A stretch of 64,000 bases of DNA. Origin: Eunapius fragilis. Its lineage: Eukaryota > Porifera > Demospongiae > Spongillida > Spongillidae. Under the pieces are notes generated by a model that saw only the letters and a list, made by a program, of their open reading frames with translations, was not told the origin of the DNA and searched no databases. The stretch is from contig OY811976.1 of assembly GCA_963681505.1 (NCBI GenBank), positions 6,128,003-6,192,002 on the forward strand, read 5' to 3'. Of the stretch, positions 33,527 to 45,099 are shown piece by piece (positions within the stretch are counted from its first letter, which is position 1; each line of letters starts with the position of its first letter). Both the position numbers and the translations under genes were made by a program.

Positions 33527-35115
33527 AGCCCCTTGCCACCCCGCGCATCCTAGATTTTAAATTCGAAAGGAGTTCCCGCTTCATAGTACGACCTTAGCGC
33601 CTGCGCAGATGCATGTTGGGCCGCGCCCAACGATTTGAATTGTGTGTCTGCGAACGAGGCTAAAGATAAGAATTTTCTCACGTGACTGTATTTCGACATC
33701 GGTGGTAAATCGTTGCATTTCATCATTTACATCAGAATGCAATTGTTTCAACGCCAGTTACAATGGTCCTCAATGCGTTCTATGACATTTTGTAGCATTA
33801 GCTAGATATTTGCAGCATTTAAAATAACAGCGATATCAGTTGGTGCAAAGTAATGTAAGACTGCTGTATAATTATTACTGCAGTAGTAAACCGTGGTATT
33901 TCTCTGTAGTATTCCTAACTTTTTTTCCTGTGGTACTTGTATTGATTTTAACTGACGCGGTCGCCCGTTTATCGATGTTCGAAAGCTGCCGAGTACACTT
34001 TTATCTGGAGCAGTTTCGGATGCTTTTGACGGTACCTGTAGACGTTTCTAGTTACCCAATAGACAACAGCACAAGTGAAATACTCTCAACCTGCCTGGTT
34101 GAATCAGGTTGATGCACAACACACTTTCTTCCGGTACCCAGACCCGAAAGTTTTGGTACCCATAGCCGAAAGATCTGGTACCCAGACCCGAAAGTTCTGA
34201 TACCCGATTCACGAATCACAGACGAAATTCTTGTACAAGTGCTACTTGTGCCTATAGCGTTTGCGCAGTCGACCAAGGAAGGATTGTGAATTGCCTGATT
34301 CTGAAAACCCAGCAGATTGATGGAAGTCACTGGTTCGGCCACGAAAGAAATGCTGCTGCCAGATCTGAAGCCGGCTGTGATTTGCAGGTTGCGTTCAGTC
34401 GGTTGGCTTATAGCCCCCATACTGCTTGTAGCTGAGAAGGGCCAAAAATTATTATCAGCCATTACATGCAATTATTTGGTCTGGGGTCGAAGAACGAAGC
34501 TTCAACCCCAAGCTTTGAGCGTGTTTCGATGCTTCTGTAGAAGTAAAGGATCAAAAATTGCAGGGGAGCTATGTCTCCTGTTGAGGTAAGAACATTCGAA
34601 CAGTTTTTTAACCTTTACAAGGTCCAGGGAAATTGTGCATTTAATTTTCGGGAAGTGTCTAGAGTTGAACTTCGTATAAGGAATTCTGGTGTGGTTTGAA
34701 AAATATCTCAGCCATTTTAAGTGGTCCAATGAAGAAAAACACATTTTTAAGTAGCGGGAGACCCAAACTAAATCACTAGGGTGTTTTTGGTCCGTTTAAA
34801 CCTTCAGTTTTTTTAATTCCACGTGACCCAACTTTACTCGACCACGCTCACGCGTTCACTGCACTTTCTAGGATATAGTAATGGGTCTCGCTGTGTGGTT
34901 CAATTAAACTTCAGTGATTCCTATACCTACAGATACTTTGAATAGCAATGCACCACTTACCGTTTGTTCAAAATAATTCAAAAACGACAATAGCTTAGAG
35001 AGCTGCCAACTTTTTCACACAAATTGGGCTTATTCAACAGTTATTAAAAATTAACTCCTTTTATTTTTGTTAACGGGCGGTGCGCGCGCGCTGCATTTTG
35101 GCTCAATCCTACTCC
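32870..35115. other. No clear gene; short repeats
   Basis: Contains a 31-base C run (33496-33526) and three to four copies of a unit of about 22 bases, GGTACCCAGACCCGAAAG, at 34133-34206. ORFs at 33840-34112 and 34317-34589 look like chance. Confidence 0.5.
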
Positions 35116-35414
35116 ATGGCAAGCCTTGGTGGAAAGAAACCTAAACCTGTGCATGAGAGAGAGTGGGAAAAGCTCTTATAAGGGCAGATTCCTTGCACAT
35201 CCATTAAAAGTGTGGATGAGACGATCCGTTTCCGTAGTGACAGGGGAAAGTGGTACTACCATCTGACCTACGACCCAGTAGGACATTCGAAAAGCAAAAG
35301 AGTGACAGTAGAGGACCCGGATGAGAGCTACGTTCTAGGTACTAGGCGAAGGTTGTTGGCAAGCACATTGTTCAAACAACAGGGATCTGCACAAGATCTA
35401 CCATCAGCAGCCCC

Positions 35415-35455
<41 letters not shown>

Positions 35456-35734
35456 CTACACAACCAGATCATACCCCAACTACACAACCAGATCATACTC
35501 CAACAACATCGATGACATCAACACTATGCCGGGCTGTAAAAGTAAAAGTCACCTACCGATCCTCTGATGCAGGGAGACGGTCTCTGTTAGGGACACAGCC
35601 TGTGGTCAATCACGATGCAGCTAGGAAAGCTGCATATATGGAGAGGGCTAAACGCAGAAGGCTTTACACACAAAGCAGGAGAAACCAACATAGACGGGAG
35701 AAGAGGGCTGCCCAAACAGTCTCTGACTGGGAGG

Positions 35735-35742
35735 CATACAAG
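35735..35742 (+). repeat. Target-site duplication, left (CATACAAG)
   Basis: Eight bases repeated exactly at 36967-36974, as expected for hAT insertion. Confidence 0.9.
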
Positions 35743-36966
35743 CAATGTTGCCGCGGTCAGCCGCGATCGATCCGGTCACGATCACTGCGAACCGTACCGG
35801 ATCATCCCGGTCATGTTCGTGGACGATAGCTGACCGTTTACAATCCATCCGGTCAAAGTTGACAGTTACCGGGAAAATCTAGACGGTTACGGACGAACCA
35901 GATGCTTGAGTGTTTGATAAATAATACTTACATGTATACTAATAAACACATGAAAAATAATTTTAAATAGCCTGTTCAGTTAAACATGTTTAAAAGTTAG
36001 TTATACGTTGAAGTTTATGTTACATCGAAGAAAGATGACTCTTTCCACCTTCCTCCATCCATGCGCCATCTTTTTCGTTCCACGATCAGTTTTAGCTGTG
36101 AGAATACTCTCTCAGAGGGCGCACTGGGAGCTGGAATAGCCAGGTACTTGAGAGTTATGAACATCAATCAGATGTTTTTTCATCCTTGTAGTAGACCCAT
36201 CACTGCGAGGAATCCAAACGGTTTCACCTCCCTTTTGGCATGAAGCACACAAAGCCAATTTGTCACAGTTAGCGCGAGGAGAGAGCTTATAGTGCTTCCA
36301 CTGCCACATGCACGTTCAAAAACTTAGGACCAGAAGGATGGAATGCACCCTTAACGTCAGCAGGTTTCAGTTCTGCACTAGTAGGGCCGCATGCATCCAT
36401 TGTTTCACTTTCTTAGCAGCAGGTGGCTCTCCCGCACCACTGACTGATATGTCATCTGATTCAGATCTGGATCCTGCAGATTGCTCCATCCGGAAGACTG
36501 TAAACTTGCATGAGGACTTAAGCGCTTGCGCCAACGTATGTATGGCTAACGGCTCTGTAATAGATCCCTGCACACAAACGGCAATAGCAAGAAAAATCAA
36601 TGCATGTGCTTATATATAGTGTTCACCAAACTGGCATCTACATGTAATCACATGAATGGTAGGCATGCATGTGCTTGTCAGTAGCAACACCTCACTGGCA
36701 GGGGCAGGCTTTTGCCCGCTCTTGCTGAGTTGTTCACACCTCCATGCTGGTAATGCATGACAGGCTCCGTACTGCAAAATGTATATTTGGTAACCGTGTA
36801 AATTTTTTACGGTTCCCGGTTATTCTGCTAAAAAAAACTGGCGGTTTAGTGATTCGCGACCAGTATTACGTCATGCATTTTTTCTGGCGGTCACGGACAC
36901 GGTCAGGCCAACCGTATCGGCTGATTGCCGGTTTTCACGGCTGACGGTCCAACCGCGGCAACACTG
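35743..36966 (-). mobile_element. Internally deleted hAT transposon (1224 bp)
   Basis: Terminal inverted repeats CARTGTTGCCGCGG at both ends and an 8-base duplication are the hAT signature. On the minus strand it keeps a BED zinc finger near the 5' side and, fused straight after it, the hAT C-terminal dimerisation motif (SAPSERVFSQLKLIV). The catalytic middle is deleted, so it is non-autonomous. Confidence 0.93.
36112..36309 (-). pseudogene. BED zinc finger remnant of the hAT transposase
   Basis: WKHYKLSPRANCDKLALC with CASC, then TRMKKHLIDVH gives the C-x2-C and H-x-x-x-x-x-H pattern of a BED finger. Just downstream the frame changes and LKYLAIPAPSAPSERVFS begins, marking the deletion junction near 36150. 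Confidence 0.75.
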
Positions 36967-36974
36967 CATACAAG
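36967..36974 (+). repeat. Target-site duplication, right (CATACAAG)
   Basis: Identical to 35735-35742; followed by GTAATG, the donor of the interrupted gene. Confidence 0.9.
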
Positions 36975-37778
36975 GTAATGTCAGAGAATCAGTTTGAAAG
37001 GCTTCACTTTCAGCTTCAGGGGAACCTGAAGCTGAAAGTGGCCAAGTTGATGACGATGATGGAGAAGATCATGACGAATTTGATCTTGGATACATGTGGT
37101 GATAGTTTTGTAATGTTTTGTAATGTTGTGTTGTAATTTCAATTATAAACTTGAAAAAATACAAAATAAAAAATCAAATAATTTTTATTTTCAAATAAAG
37201 TCTCTTATTATCCCTTTATGTCACTACAAAGCTATGCATGTAAATAATAATATATAAAAAGCATAGGTTGCATAGAAACACGTGGGTCACTTATACGTAG
37301 TTCCACTCTAGCCGTTTCACTTCAGACGAATGCTGGAAGGGAGCGAAAGTATGCCCAATGCTACAAATAGCGATAAACATTGAGTAGAAGGTTGGGTTAC
37401 TAGATGCACGGAAGTTTGGAACAGTTAGCTCTCGTCCAACTCATTTTATAAAAAGTGAGTTCGACAAAAAGTGCGTAAAAATCATTCGATTCTCACGAAA
37501 CCGGTGTTAAATACCCGCGTCACAATATCAAAATTAATTGAACGGGAAGTGTATGGAGAAATGTGTAAAAACGCGCACGGTTCTTGTACAGTAGCTACAA
37601 TCCAACTTTACACAACAGTTTATGATAAGGATACTCATGACCCATCTTTCTATATTCTGGTCTCCGTTGGAAAGTGTGCCCTACTAATTATTCCATGTGC
37701 ATTTTAATGCTTTCTACATATTTTGTACATGAAACATGGTATTGTCATATTTCTTCAAATTTTTTTCTCATCACTCAG

Positions 37779-38005
37779 CCATAAATCTGAAGTTTACACG
37801 CTGGGATATGAAGGCTGAACTAATGAGTCGTTTTGTGGAGCAAGTGGTGTATTTTAGATCCTTACACACCAAGGCTATTCTATGAACCGCACTTCAAACT
37901 CTTGGGACAATTATATGAAATTATTAATTGTCATCCAACGTCACATGAGCAATTGGTGCTTGGTAGAGCCGACCGTGCCTACCCAGTCTTAGTTTACACT
38001 TACAG
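37779..38005 (+). pseudogene. Exon-like segment of an unrecognised gene
   Basis: Preceded by a pyrimidine-rich acceptor (TCACTCAG) and followed by donor GTAAAT. The second half reads clearly as protein (DPYTPRLFYEPHFKLLGQL, then HEQLVLGRADRAYPVLVYTYR is split over the end). The first half needs a frame change. No other exons found nearby. Confidence 0.4.
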
Positions 38006-38750
38006 GTAAATCACCATAACCTTATCTAGTATAGTGCCGTACACGCACGATGGGTGATGGGTGTTTGGTATGAAGTATTAAGAAACATGTACCAGTCTCG
38101 CAAGCGAACGCATTCAGTCACTGGAACGGTACTTGGATGCACCTTGATCTGGTCTACTGGTAGGTTTTTTTTTTAAGTGAGACACTGTGCGCATATACCA
38201 TTAAAAAAACATATATCTTAACAACATTCTCGACTGGCGCTAGATCGAAACGTATACATACACCAAAGCGATGTGGTTATTGACCGTAGCGAGTGAACAC
38301 GTGGGCAATAGCGCACTTTGCTGCGTCATGTGTAATGTCTGACTACTGTAAGCCGATCGACATTGTGAATGCATTACAGCTACATTCTAACGCTAGGTTT
38401 GGCTGAAGAACTATACACAAGTCTGAGAACGAAAGATAAACGGGTACAAGAGGCAAATCCATGGCCATGTCCACAGTCGACATAGCCATGAGGCGTGGCG
38501 TTGATACAATCGCTATATTTAATGTTGAAGGTCTAGCGCTGTGCAGTGTACACTATATATTTTTGCGTATATCTTTTTTATACCATTACTGTTACACCCT
38601 TACTTTGTGACTTCAGTTGATCATCGGGAAGCAAGGCAGCACTTCCTTAAGAGAATGGCTACATGCGTTGCAAGCAAATGGAAAATGTCTTATACACATT
38701 AAGGCGTTCTAGAGGAGGTCTGGAGTGGCCTGGGGAGCGGGGGGGGGGGT

Positions 38751-38784
<34 letters not shown>

Positions 38785-39668
38785 CTCTCTTTACTCAATC
38801 AGTAATGCATTGAAGTAGCCTGAACCTTTTATTTAGTAATAAATTTACCGACTCTGATAACATTATATGATAAGTACGATTGCTACTATTGTGAGTCTTT
38901 TGCTGATGCATGTTACGTATGATATTATTAAAACATTCATCCGGAGGGAAAGACAGGAATACCACATGGCTGCATATATTTGTAAAATACGCATAGGTAT
39001 ATTTCAAAAATCCGTATGTGTCTAATGTATTCACAAACAGTATACGCACCTGATTCAGTGCACCTCCTTCTGATGCATATGCAAACTGCACCGCGATCGT
39101 TTACATTTTTAGGACCATGACATAATGGATTATTAACACTAAACTGCAGTATATCCAAACTTGAAGGTCCATTGAACATTTAGAATTTAATTTTTATACT
39201 GGTTAGAATTTCATGTATTCGCGTATAAAAATAGTTCGTCATGTATACCACTCCAGCAATACTCGTGAGATTCATCAATCACGGTGGCACTAATTCAGCT
39301 GCAGGAGATGGAGATTAGAAGTTCTGTGTTCCTATATAAAGAAACTATTAACTATAATGGCAAAAGCAAAGAAAGCACACCGCGTATGTCACCCAAAGTG
39401 ATATGCAATAAACGAGTGAAATCTTGAGTGTATTGTTCAGTGTTATACAGATATGGGACAGTGTTCAGCTAAATCACCCTTATGGTACTTCTTCAAAATT
39501 TCCAGAACAAGCAAAAGAAAAGTAACGCTCGCATTGAAATGTATGGCTAATTATAAATTCAGTGCCTAATAACTTTGTGATGGATAGTCTGATTTAGGAT
39601 GCGTAAGGACCTTTTGACAGAAGCTCATGGGTGTTCAAGGAAAATCAAAAAATTTGAAAACTTGAAAA
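38006..39668. other. No clear gene; G-run at 38739-38784
   Basis: Only short open stretches. The G run, broken by single T residues, is one of many homopolymers in the window. Confidence 0.5.
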
Positions 39669-39888
39669 ACTAACCCTCTTTCAAATCATTATGGGTTGAA
39701 CCCAAGCACCTTTTGACAGTAATGATGTAATGCCAGCAGAGCCTGTCGGAGACAGCTGCAGGAATTGCCGTTCCCCTTGAACTGTTTATATCTGTTTTAG
39801 TTTACATTGTATCAATCATGTATGTATTACTTAATGTTAGTGCATGCACTGTTTTAAACATTATTTCTTTGTGGACTGTGACAATGCA
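39669..39888 (+). repeat. Dispersed fragment of the 1.26-kb tandem unit
   Basis: Matches about 780-1000 and the same part of the other units (CAAGCACCTTTTGACAGTAA, then TTACATTGTATCAATCATG). Here it is fused to unrelated coding-like sequence. Confidence 0.9.
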
Positions 39889-40160
39889 GACAGATTGAAG
39901 CTGTTGAATCAATTTATGTAAAACCTGCTGGGTCGCCGCTAAAATCACTGCAAATGAAACTTCTGCCAGCAGTTATTAGCAGCATGGATGTTTTTAGTAG
40001 TGAACCAAGTTGGAATACTGAATCTTCACAAAAAGTTGCTACTCTTTTGAGAGCAATCACTCAATTTGATTTGGAATTTTACAATGTATATATTCCAAAT
40101 GCTTCTTATCTTGAACAAGCCACACAGGTAAATTATTGTAAGGCTATTTTTAAAGAATAA
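39889..40160 (+). pseudogene. Possible transposase fragment
   Basis: Reading frame from at least 39954 (MKLLPAVISSMDVFS, then KVATLLRAITQFDLEFYNV). It vaguely resembles the mid part of hAT/DUF4371 proteins, but no diagnostic residue is present. Confidence 0.25.
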
Positions 40161-40224
40161 TTATTACGCCAGCAGAAGTGGCAATTGATTGTTACTATAC
40201 ACAGAATTGATATAGCAATAAGTT

Positions 40225-40320
40225 CGGAATTGTGCCGGCATCGGAAGTTTCGCTAGATCAATATAGGATTTGACCCCGACTATGAACTCATAAAAATATA
40301 CGCGACCCGTCTCTAACAGG
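40225..40320. repeat. Fragment of the fold-back element end
   Basis: CATCGGAAGTTTCGCTAGAT then TTTGACCCCGACTATGAACT matches the end of copy 1 at 25549-25620, diverged. Next to it is a G run (40343-40363). Confidence 0.65.
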
Positions 40321-40712
40321 GGCGGATGCAGGATTTTGGCGAGGGGGGGGGGGGGGGGGGGGGTCCGACATGAATAAATGATGAAGGGGAGGGGCACGCG
40401 CTAAGCGTGCGAAAATTTTTGTGGTGCGCATTCCAATATTTCCACAGATTGTACATGTAAGGGGGCCGAGGACTGGAAACTAAGGCAATCAACACCAATA
40501 AATGAGTGACACTCCGTTACATTCTGCGGGGTTTCCAGGCTATTGTAGTCTTATGGATTTAAATGGCTGCGTTGTTACATGCATCAGAGATCATGATCTC
40601 TGCATGCATGCGCTTTCCTTGCTATTTGAGCCAATTAAAATTTACCATCAGACCCCGGCAGATGACCTAGTTCAAGCAATGAACAGTATAATTCAACATC
40701 CCGGGAGAAAAG

Positions 40713-41160
40713 AACGGCGTAATCGCGCGTTATTGTTCGTGAAAAACGGCCATAACAACGCGAAATTACGCGGTCTTCAAAACGCTGTATCTTCTTGATT
40801 GTACAATATAGTAGAGCTACATTTTGCATATTTACAAAGCGGTCCTGTGTCTATAGAAGTCCAAAGATGGTTTAGTTTGCGATGCATCGTTCCGAAGATA
40901 TTCACATTCAAGTAAAGGGCTTGATTTCGCGAGGTTTTTTACTTGAAGCCCGCGAAATCTTGCTCTAAGTTGATTGTGAATATCTTCGGAACGATGCATC
41001 GCAAACTAAACCATCTTTGGACTTCTATAGACACAGGACCGCTTTGTAAATATGCAAAATGTAGCTCTACTATATTGCACAATCAAGAAGATACAGCGTT
41101 TTGAAGACCGCGTAATTTCGCGTTGTTATGGCCGTTTTTCACGCACAATAACGCGCCTTT
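40713..41160. repeat. Long fold-back hairpin
   Basis: Arms of about 190-200 bases (about 40713-40917 and 40975-41160) are near-perfect inverted copies around a loop of about 55 bases. Contains GCAAACTAAACCATCTTTGG on one arm and its complement on the other. No ORF of interest; an inverted-repeat MITE or fold-back family. Confidence 0.9.
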
Positions 41161-41944
41161 TTTTTCTCCCGGGATAACATTCGCGCGCGAAATATTTTTT
41201 TTTGTACACTTTTTTCCACAGATTGTACATGTAGGGGGATTAGAAACGGAGGCAATCATAACCAGTAAATGCGTGCCACTCCGTTACGCTCTGGTTTCCA
41301 GGCTATTGTGGTTTTGCGGATTTAAATGGCTAGTGTGTTTCGTCGCAGATTTGCATTGTACGTTACAAGCGCCGGCTTAGTTTCTTTGCTAAGTTAAAAT
41401 TTAAAATTTAAAACTGCAATGGTCTTGCAGCAAGGTGCATTCAACCTTGATGGGTACTAATAATAGAGCACGAATCAAAATAACTGCGGAAAGAAACGAC
41501 CGTGGGTTAGCATTTTGGAATACATTTACCTTACGTATAAATAACAGCCTACTACGTATCTCGTAATTTACAGAACTAAAATATAGTACTAACCAATGAA
41601 TAAGCAATAAGAATAAGCTATTTAGCAACTTCACGAAGTGCACTCCGTAGAAATGTATATCTCACGTAAGACACGTCATACGCTAATTATATTCATATTC
41701 AGGTACGAGGGGGGTCCAGACACCCTGACCCCCCCCGCCACTGATACGCAAACAGTGACGCCGATCTCGAACGCTTCATTGTAATAGCTCGTGAGAACCG
41801 AAGTGGTTAAAACGGCACATGTTATCTAATAATATTCATTGTTTAATTCATTATTTAATTATATTCATAATCCGTTCCGAGGGGGGGGGGGGATTCCAAC
41901 CCCTGGAAACCCCCCCCCCCCCCCCCCCCCCCCCCCGTATTCGC
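41161..41944. other. No clear gene; G and C runs
   Basis: Holds a G run (41881-41892) facing a C run (41911-41936) across 18 bases, which could pair as a hairpin. Nothing coding recognised. Confidence 0.5.
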
Positions 41945-42003
41945 CACTGTCTAACAAGACTCCCGACGATCGGATCGATTAGCTTGTTATAGCAATCGAT
42001 CCG

Positions 42004-42232
42004 ATAGACAACTTCACGATCTGATTATTTTGTACTCCGGATGTGATGTCACCTAGACACTACGAAGAAGTCCGTTGTTGTCTCTAGCTTTTATTGGGCC
42101 CCACAACGATGTAACTATATGAGGCCCAGTAAAAGCTAGAGACAACAAAGAGACAACAACGGACTTCTTCGTAGTGACTAGGTGACATCACATCCGGAGT
42201 ACAAAATAATCAGATCGTGAAGTTGTCTATTG
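42004..42232. repeat. Nested hairpin, arms about 105 bases
   Basis: GACAACTTCACGATCTGATT at the left is exactly complementary to the right end, and the arms meet at TTTATTGGGCCCCACAACG. Arms almost perfect. Confidence 0.9.
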
Positions 42233-42338
42233 AGTAGTTTCGTCTTTGTTTTATGTCACAGAAAACCGCGCGGTTGTAGAGAACAAAAGGGTACTGCCCG
42301 TTCTCGTACCCAGTCCCGGAATATGGTCTCCTCCCCCT

Positions 42339-42510
42339 TCCCCTCTCCCCTGCCCCTCCCCTCCCCCTCCCCCTCCCCTCCCCTCCCCCACCCCCTCCCC
42401 TCCCCTCCCCCACCCCCTCCCCTCCCCTCCCCCTCCCCCTCCCCCCTCCCCCTCCCCTCCCCTCCCCTCCTCCTCACCTCCTCCTCCCCTTCCTCCTCCT
42501 CTTCCTTCTG
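42339..42510. repeat. Pyrimidine minisatellite (CCCCTCCCCTC)n
   Basis: Almost pure C and T on the plus strand. All long frames here are artefacts. Confidence 0.95.
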
Positions 42511-43565
42511 AACTATATACTGTCACAACAGTTCCACCTTCACCCACGTGCTTTATAGGTTATTCACACGGTCCTATATTTCCTGAGGTGAACTCCGCAC
42601 AAGGCTTGCGCAGCGAAGCAGCTGCTTAATACCAGCTTTTTATGCCGTACAACGACAAACTCTAATCGGTACATGGTGTGTCACCCTTAAATACTGCATC
42701 AAGGAACTGTAAAAAAAAAAAAGCTCCAATGCATGGTTATTCCTTCATAGTAGGGGATATGGTGTGGCTCCCGTCTGGCAGTTCTTACAGTCCCCAAAGC
42801 ATCTTTTTCTGTTACAGTTGTTACCGACCTGGAGGAGTTGCCTAAAGGCGTGGATTGAAAGGCCTGTGCCCCCTAATGGCCTGGGTACGAGCACTCACGT
42901 CTAGCGGGACAGCCAAGAGTCGGGTCACTTCGCTCTTAGTGGCAATCGAGCAATATCAAAAGGAGAACGGTTCTGCGTTATATCTGTGTCATAAGACGGT
43001 GTACTTTAAGAGAACAAAAATACTGTCCCATCGTCCGTACCCAGTCCCACCTAAAATTTCTCCTCCGTCGTCTTCTTATTCTTCTTCCTTCGGGATAGCA
43101 TAACTCACGACAGGAACGTTTGTAAAGCACGCCATGTGTACCAATCAATCGCTTCAGGATGTGTCCGCATGTTATCTTCAGGTGTCTGTTATACGCCTAA
43201 CCAATCGGGCAATTAGCTGAAGCTAGTTGTACCTTATTTGATGTTGATCTACAAATAGCACATTACATCAGCTATCACAATGTTCATGACGCACCAGTAT
43301 AAGCGTTATCAATTTCGATGGTTTTACCATGCAATTCTGATTCCACTCGAGCATCTAAAAGTGGAAAGATCCAGATGCTGCCAGATCTGCCAAACCTGCA
43401 TATATCAAGCGCGGTACCGAAAAGAACAACAAAACGACCACCCAAAGGTACGTTACGGCATCGATAAATGTTGGATCGATAAATTATGAGCATGCATGGT
43501 ATATCGTTAAAATTGAAGGAATAGTTTAGTTACAGCGGTAGATACTGCGTCTCTCTCCGTTTTAT

Positions 43566-44371
43566 AGTAACAAGTAAATAAAAACATTCTCTCTGAGAAA
43601 GTTGGTGGGATATAGGTTTTTCAGGCAAATAGTATACTGGTGTAAAAAGCAAGGAAACAAGTTTCATCAGACGGGAAAATGTAATAGTCCTATATTTAGC
43701 ACACTTCGACTAAGGCATATGCTGTTTCTGTGCTAAATATAGGACTATTACATTTTCCCGTCTGATGAAACTTGTTTCCTTGCTTTTTACACCAGTATAC
43801 TATTTGCCTGAAAAACCTATATCCCACCAACTTTCTCAGAGAGAATGTTTTTATTTACTTGTTTCCTTTATTTTTCTAACACCCAAATCACTGTTGCATC
43901 CCCCTTTCATTTAACCGATTTAATTCAATCCAGACGTATTGTGAAAATTTTCTAGGTACCTTTGCTTAATTAGAATTGGTAAGACCGTATATAGGCTTTT
44001 AGGCGTTTTTGTATCAAAGCGAGTCCTCCAGCAAATTCTAAAGCTATTGGTGCAATTTTCATTGCTTAAAAGTGTTCCTGTCCCGAGTCATGAGTTCTCA
44101 AGAAGCGGAAGAAGAAGAAGAAGAAGCAGACGACCCGCCCATTATTTTTGGAAGGGGAACGAGGACGGCAGTATTTTTCGTTCTCGACAACCACGCGGTT
44201 CTACGACGTGAAACAAAAACGAAACTACTCAGTTTTGACTTCTAGATCAATTGCCGCAACAAGTTAGACGATCCGATCGTCGGGAGCGAAGCTACGGTAG
44301 GGTCGAGGGATTTTAATTAAATTCATAGTCGGGGTACCTATATGGAAGTCTGTAGCGAGACTTCCGATATG
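43566..44371. mobile_element. Fold-back element copy 2 (full)
   Basis: Inverted relative to copy 1. Hairpin first (about 43570-43865) with the loop CTAAGGCATATGCTG, then the body with GAAGAAGAAGAAG and ends in GAGACTTCCGATA. Same ends as copy 1. Confidence 0.85.
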
Positions 44372-44383
44372 CGCTGTTTGACT

Positions 44384-44493
44384 GTAAAAACGGATTGGTG
44401 CATGTCACTAGAAATCGTGAATAGGGCTCTCGATTTTGAGAAATCGAGTGCCCTATTCACGATTTCTAGTGACATGCACCAATCCGTTTTTAC
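44384..44493. repeat. Perfect short hairpin
   Basis: Arms of about 50 bases (GTAAAAACGGATTGGTGCAT at one end and its complement at the other) with an 8-10 base loop. Adjacent to the fold-back element. Confidence 0.92.
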
Positions 44494-44805
44494 GGTGTTG
44501 AAATGTGTGTATAATGCAGCTTACGTCAATTTGGTCATGTATTGGTTTATCTGATTATAGCATGAGATCAGTTTACTTAGAGTACATTTATCCTATGTAT
44601 TATATTGCTTCGCTTTTAACCTTAATTTATCAATCCTTTGGTCCTCAATGGAGATAGTCTGGGGACTAGTGTAATATTTGGTACACACCTCAACAGAATT
44701 GCAGATTCTAAATAAACCTGTCATTATCGCGCAAGTTGACGTTTATGCTACCTGATTCTATGCGTTTCAAGAACTAAATACAATACCAAATCCACCAGAA
44801 AAATT

Positions 44806-45066
44806 TAGGAAACAAGTAAGGTTGGTGGTATTTAGGAATCAAAGGTGATGGTGGTGTAAAAAGCAAGGGAACAAGGCTTCTGATTGAAAGAGAAAAATGA
44901 AATAGACCTATATTAGCACGCACTTTTAAATATGACAACATGCTGCTAATATAGGCCTATTTCGTTTTTCCTTTTCAATCTGAAGCCTTGTTCCCTTGCT
45001 TTTTACTCCATCATCACCTTTGATTCCTATATGCCACCAACCTTCTCGTGTAGAGAATGTTTATAT
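44806..45066. repeat. Fold-back hairpin copy 3 (diverged)
   Basis: Same plan as the hairpin of copies 1 and 2 (AAGGTTGGTGGTATTTAGGA, GGTGTAAAAAGCAAGGGAAC, CTATATTAGCAC in both arms) but with many changes and no body. Confidence 0.8.
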
Positions 45067-45099
45067 TGCTTATGCAGAGGTGACACCCAAATTTTGTAA

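Larger units (their letters stand above)
35116..37102 (+). pseudogene. Unrecognised gene split by a hAT insertion
   Basis: A reading frame starts with MASLGGKKPKPVHER at 35116, has one TAA at 35179, and continues in the same frame to 35742 (RFRSDRGKWYYHLTYDP, a Pro run from a C tract at 35416-35453, a TTQPDHTP repeat, then a basic Arg-rich region). Exactly at its end, at TAC-AAG followed by a donor-like GTAATG at 36975, a hAT element is inserted. A possible last exon (about 37016-37102) encodes an acidic tail ending DLGYMW. The layout (basic region then acidic tail) suggests a nuclear protein, but I recognise no family. Confidence 0.5.
41950..43140. mobile_element. Diverged fold-back element copy with nested insertions
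   Basis: Pieces match copy 1 in order: CCCGACGATCGGATC near 41950, GAGTAGTTTCGT near 42235 and GAACAAAAATACTG near 43012, then CATAACTCACGACAGGAACG. They are separated by a nested hairpin (42004-42232) and a CT-rich array (42339-42510). Confidence 0.6.

Noticed and set aside
33840..34112. Membrane-protein-like ORF
   Set aside because: A single hydrophobic patch in AT-rich sequence, no homologue recognised, no splice or promoter context.
42230..42629. Proline-rich and glycine-rich frames
   Set aside because: Produced by the pyrimidine array; no coding signal outside it.
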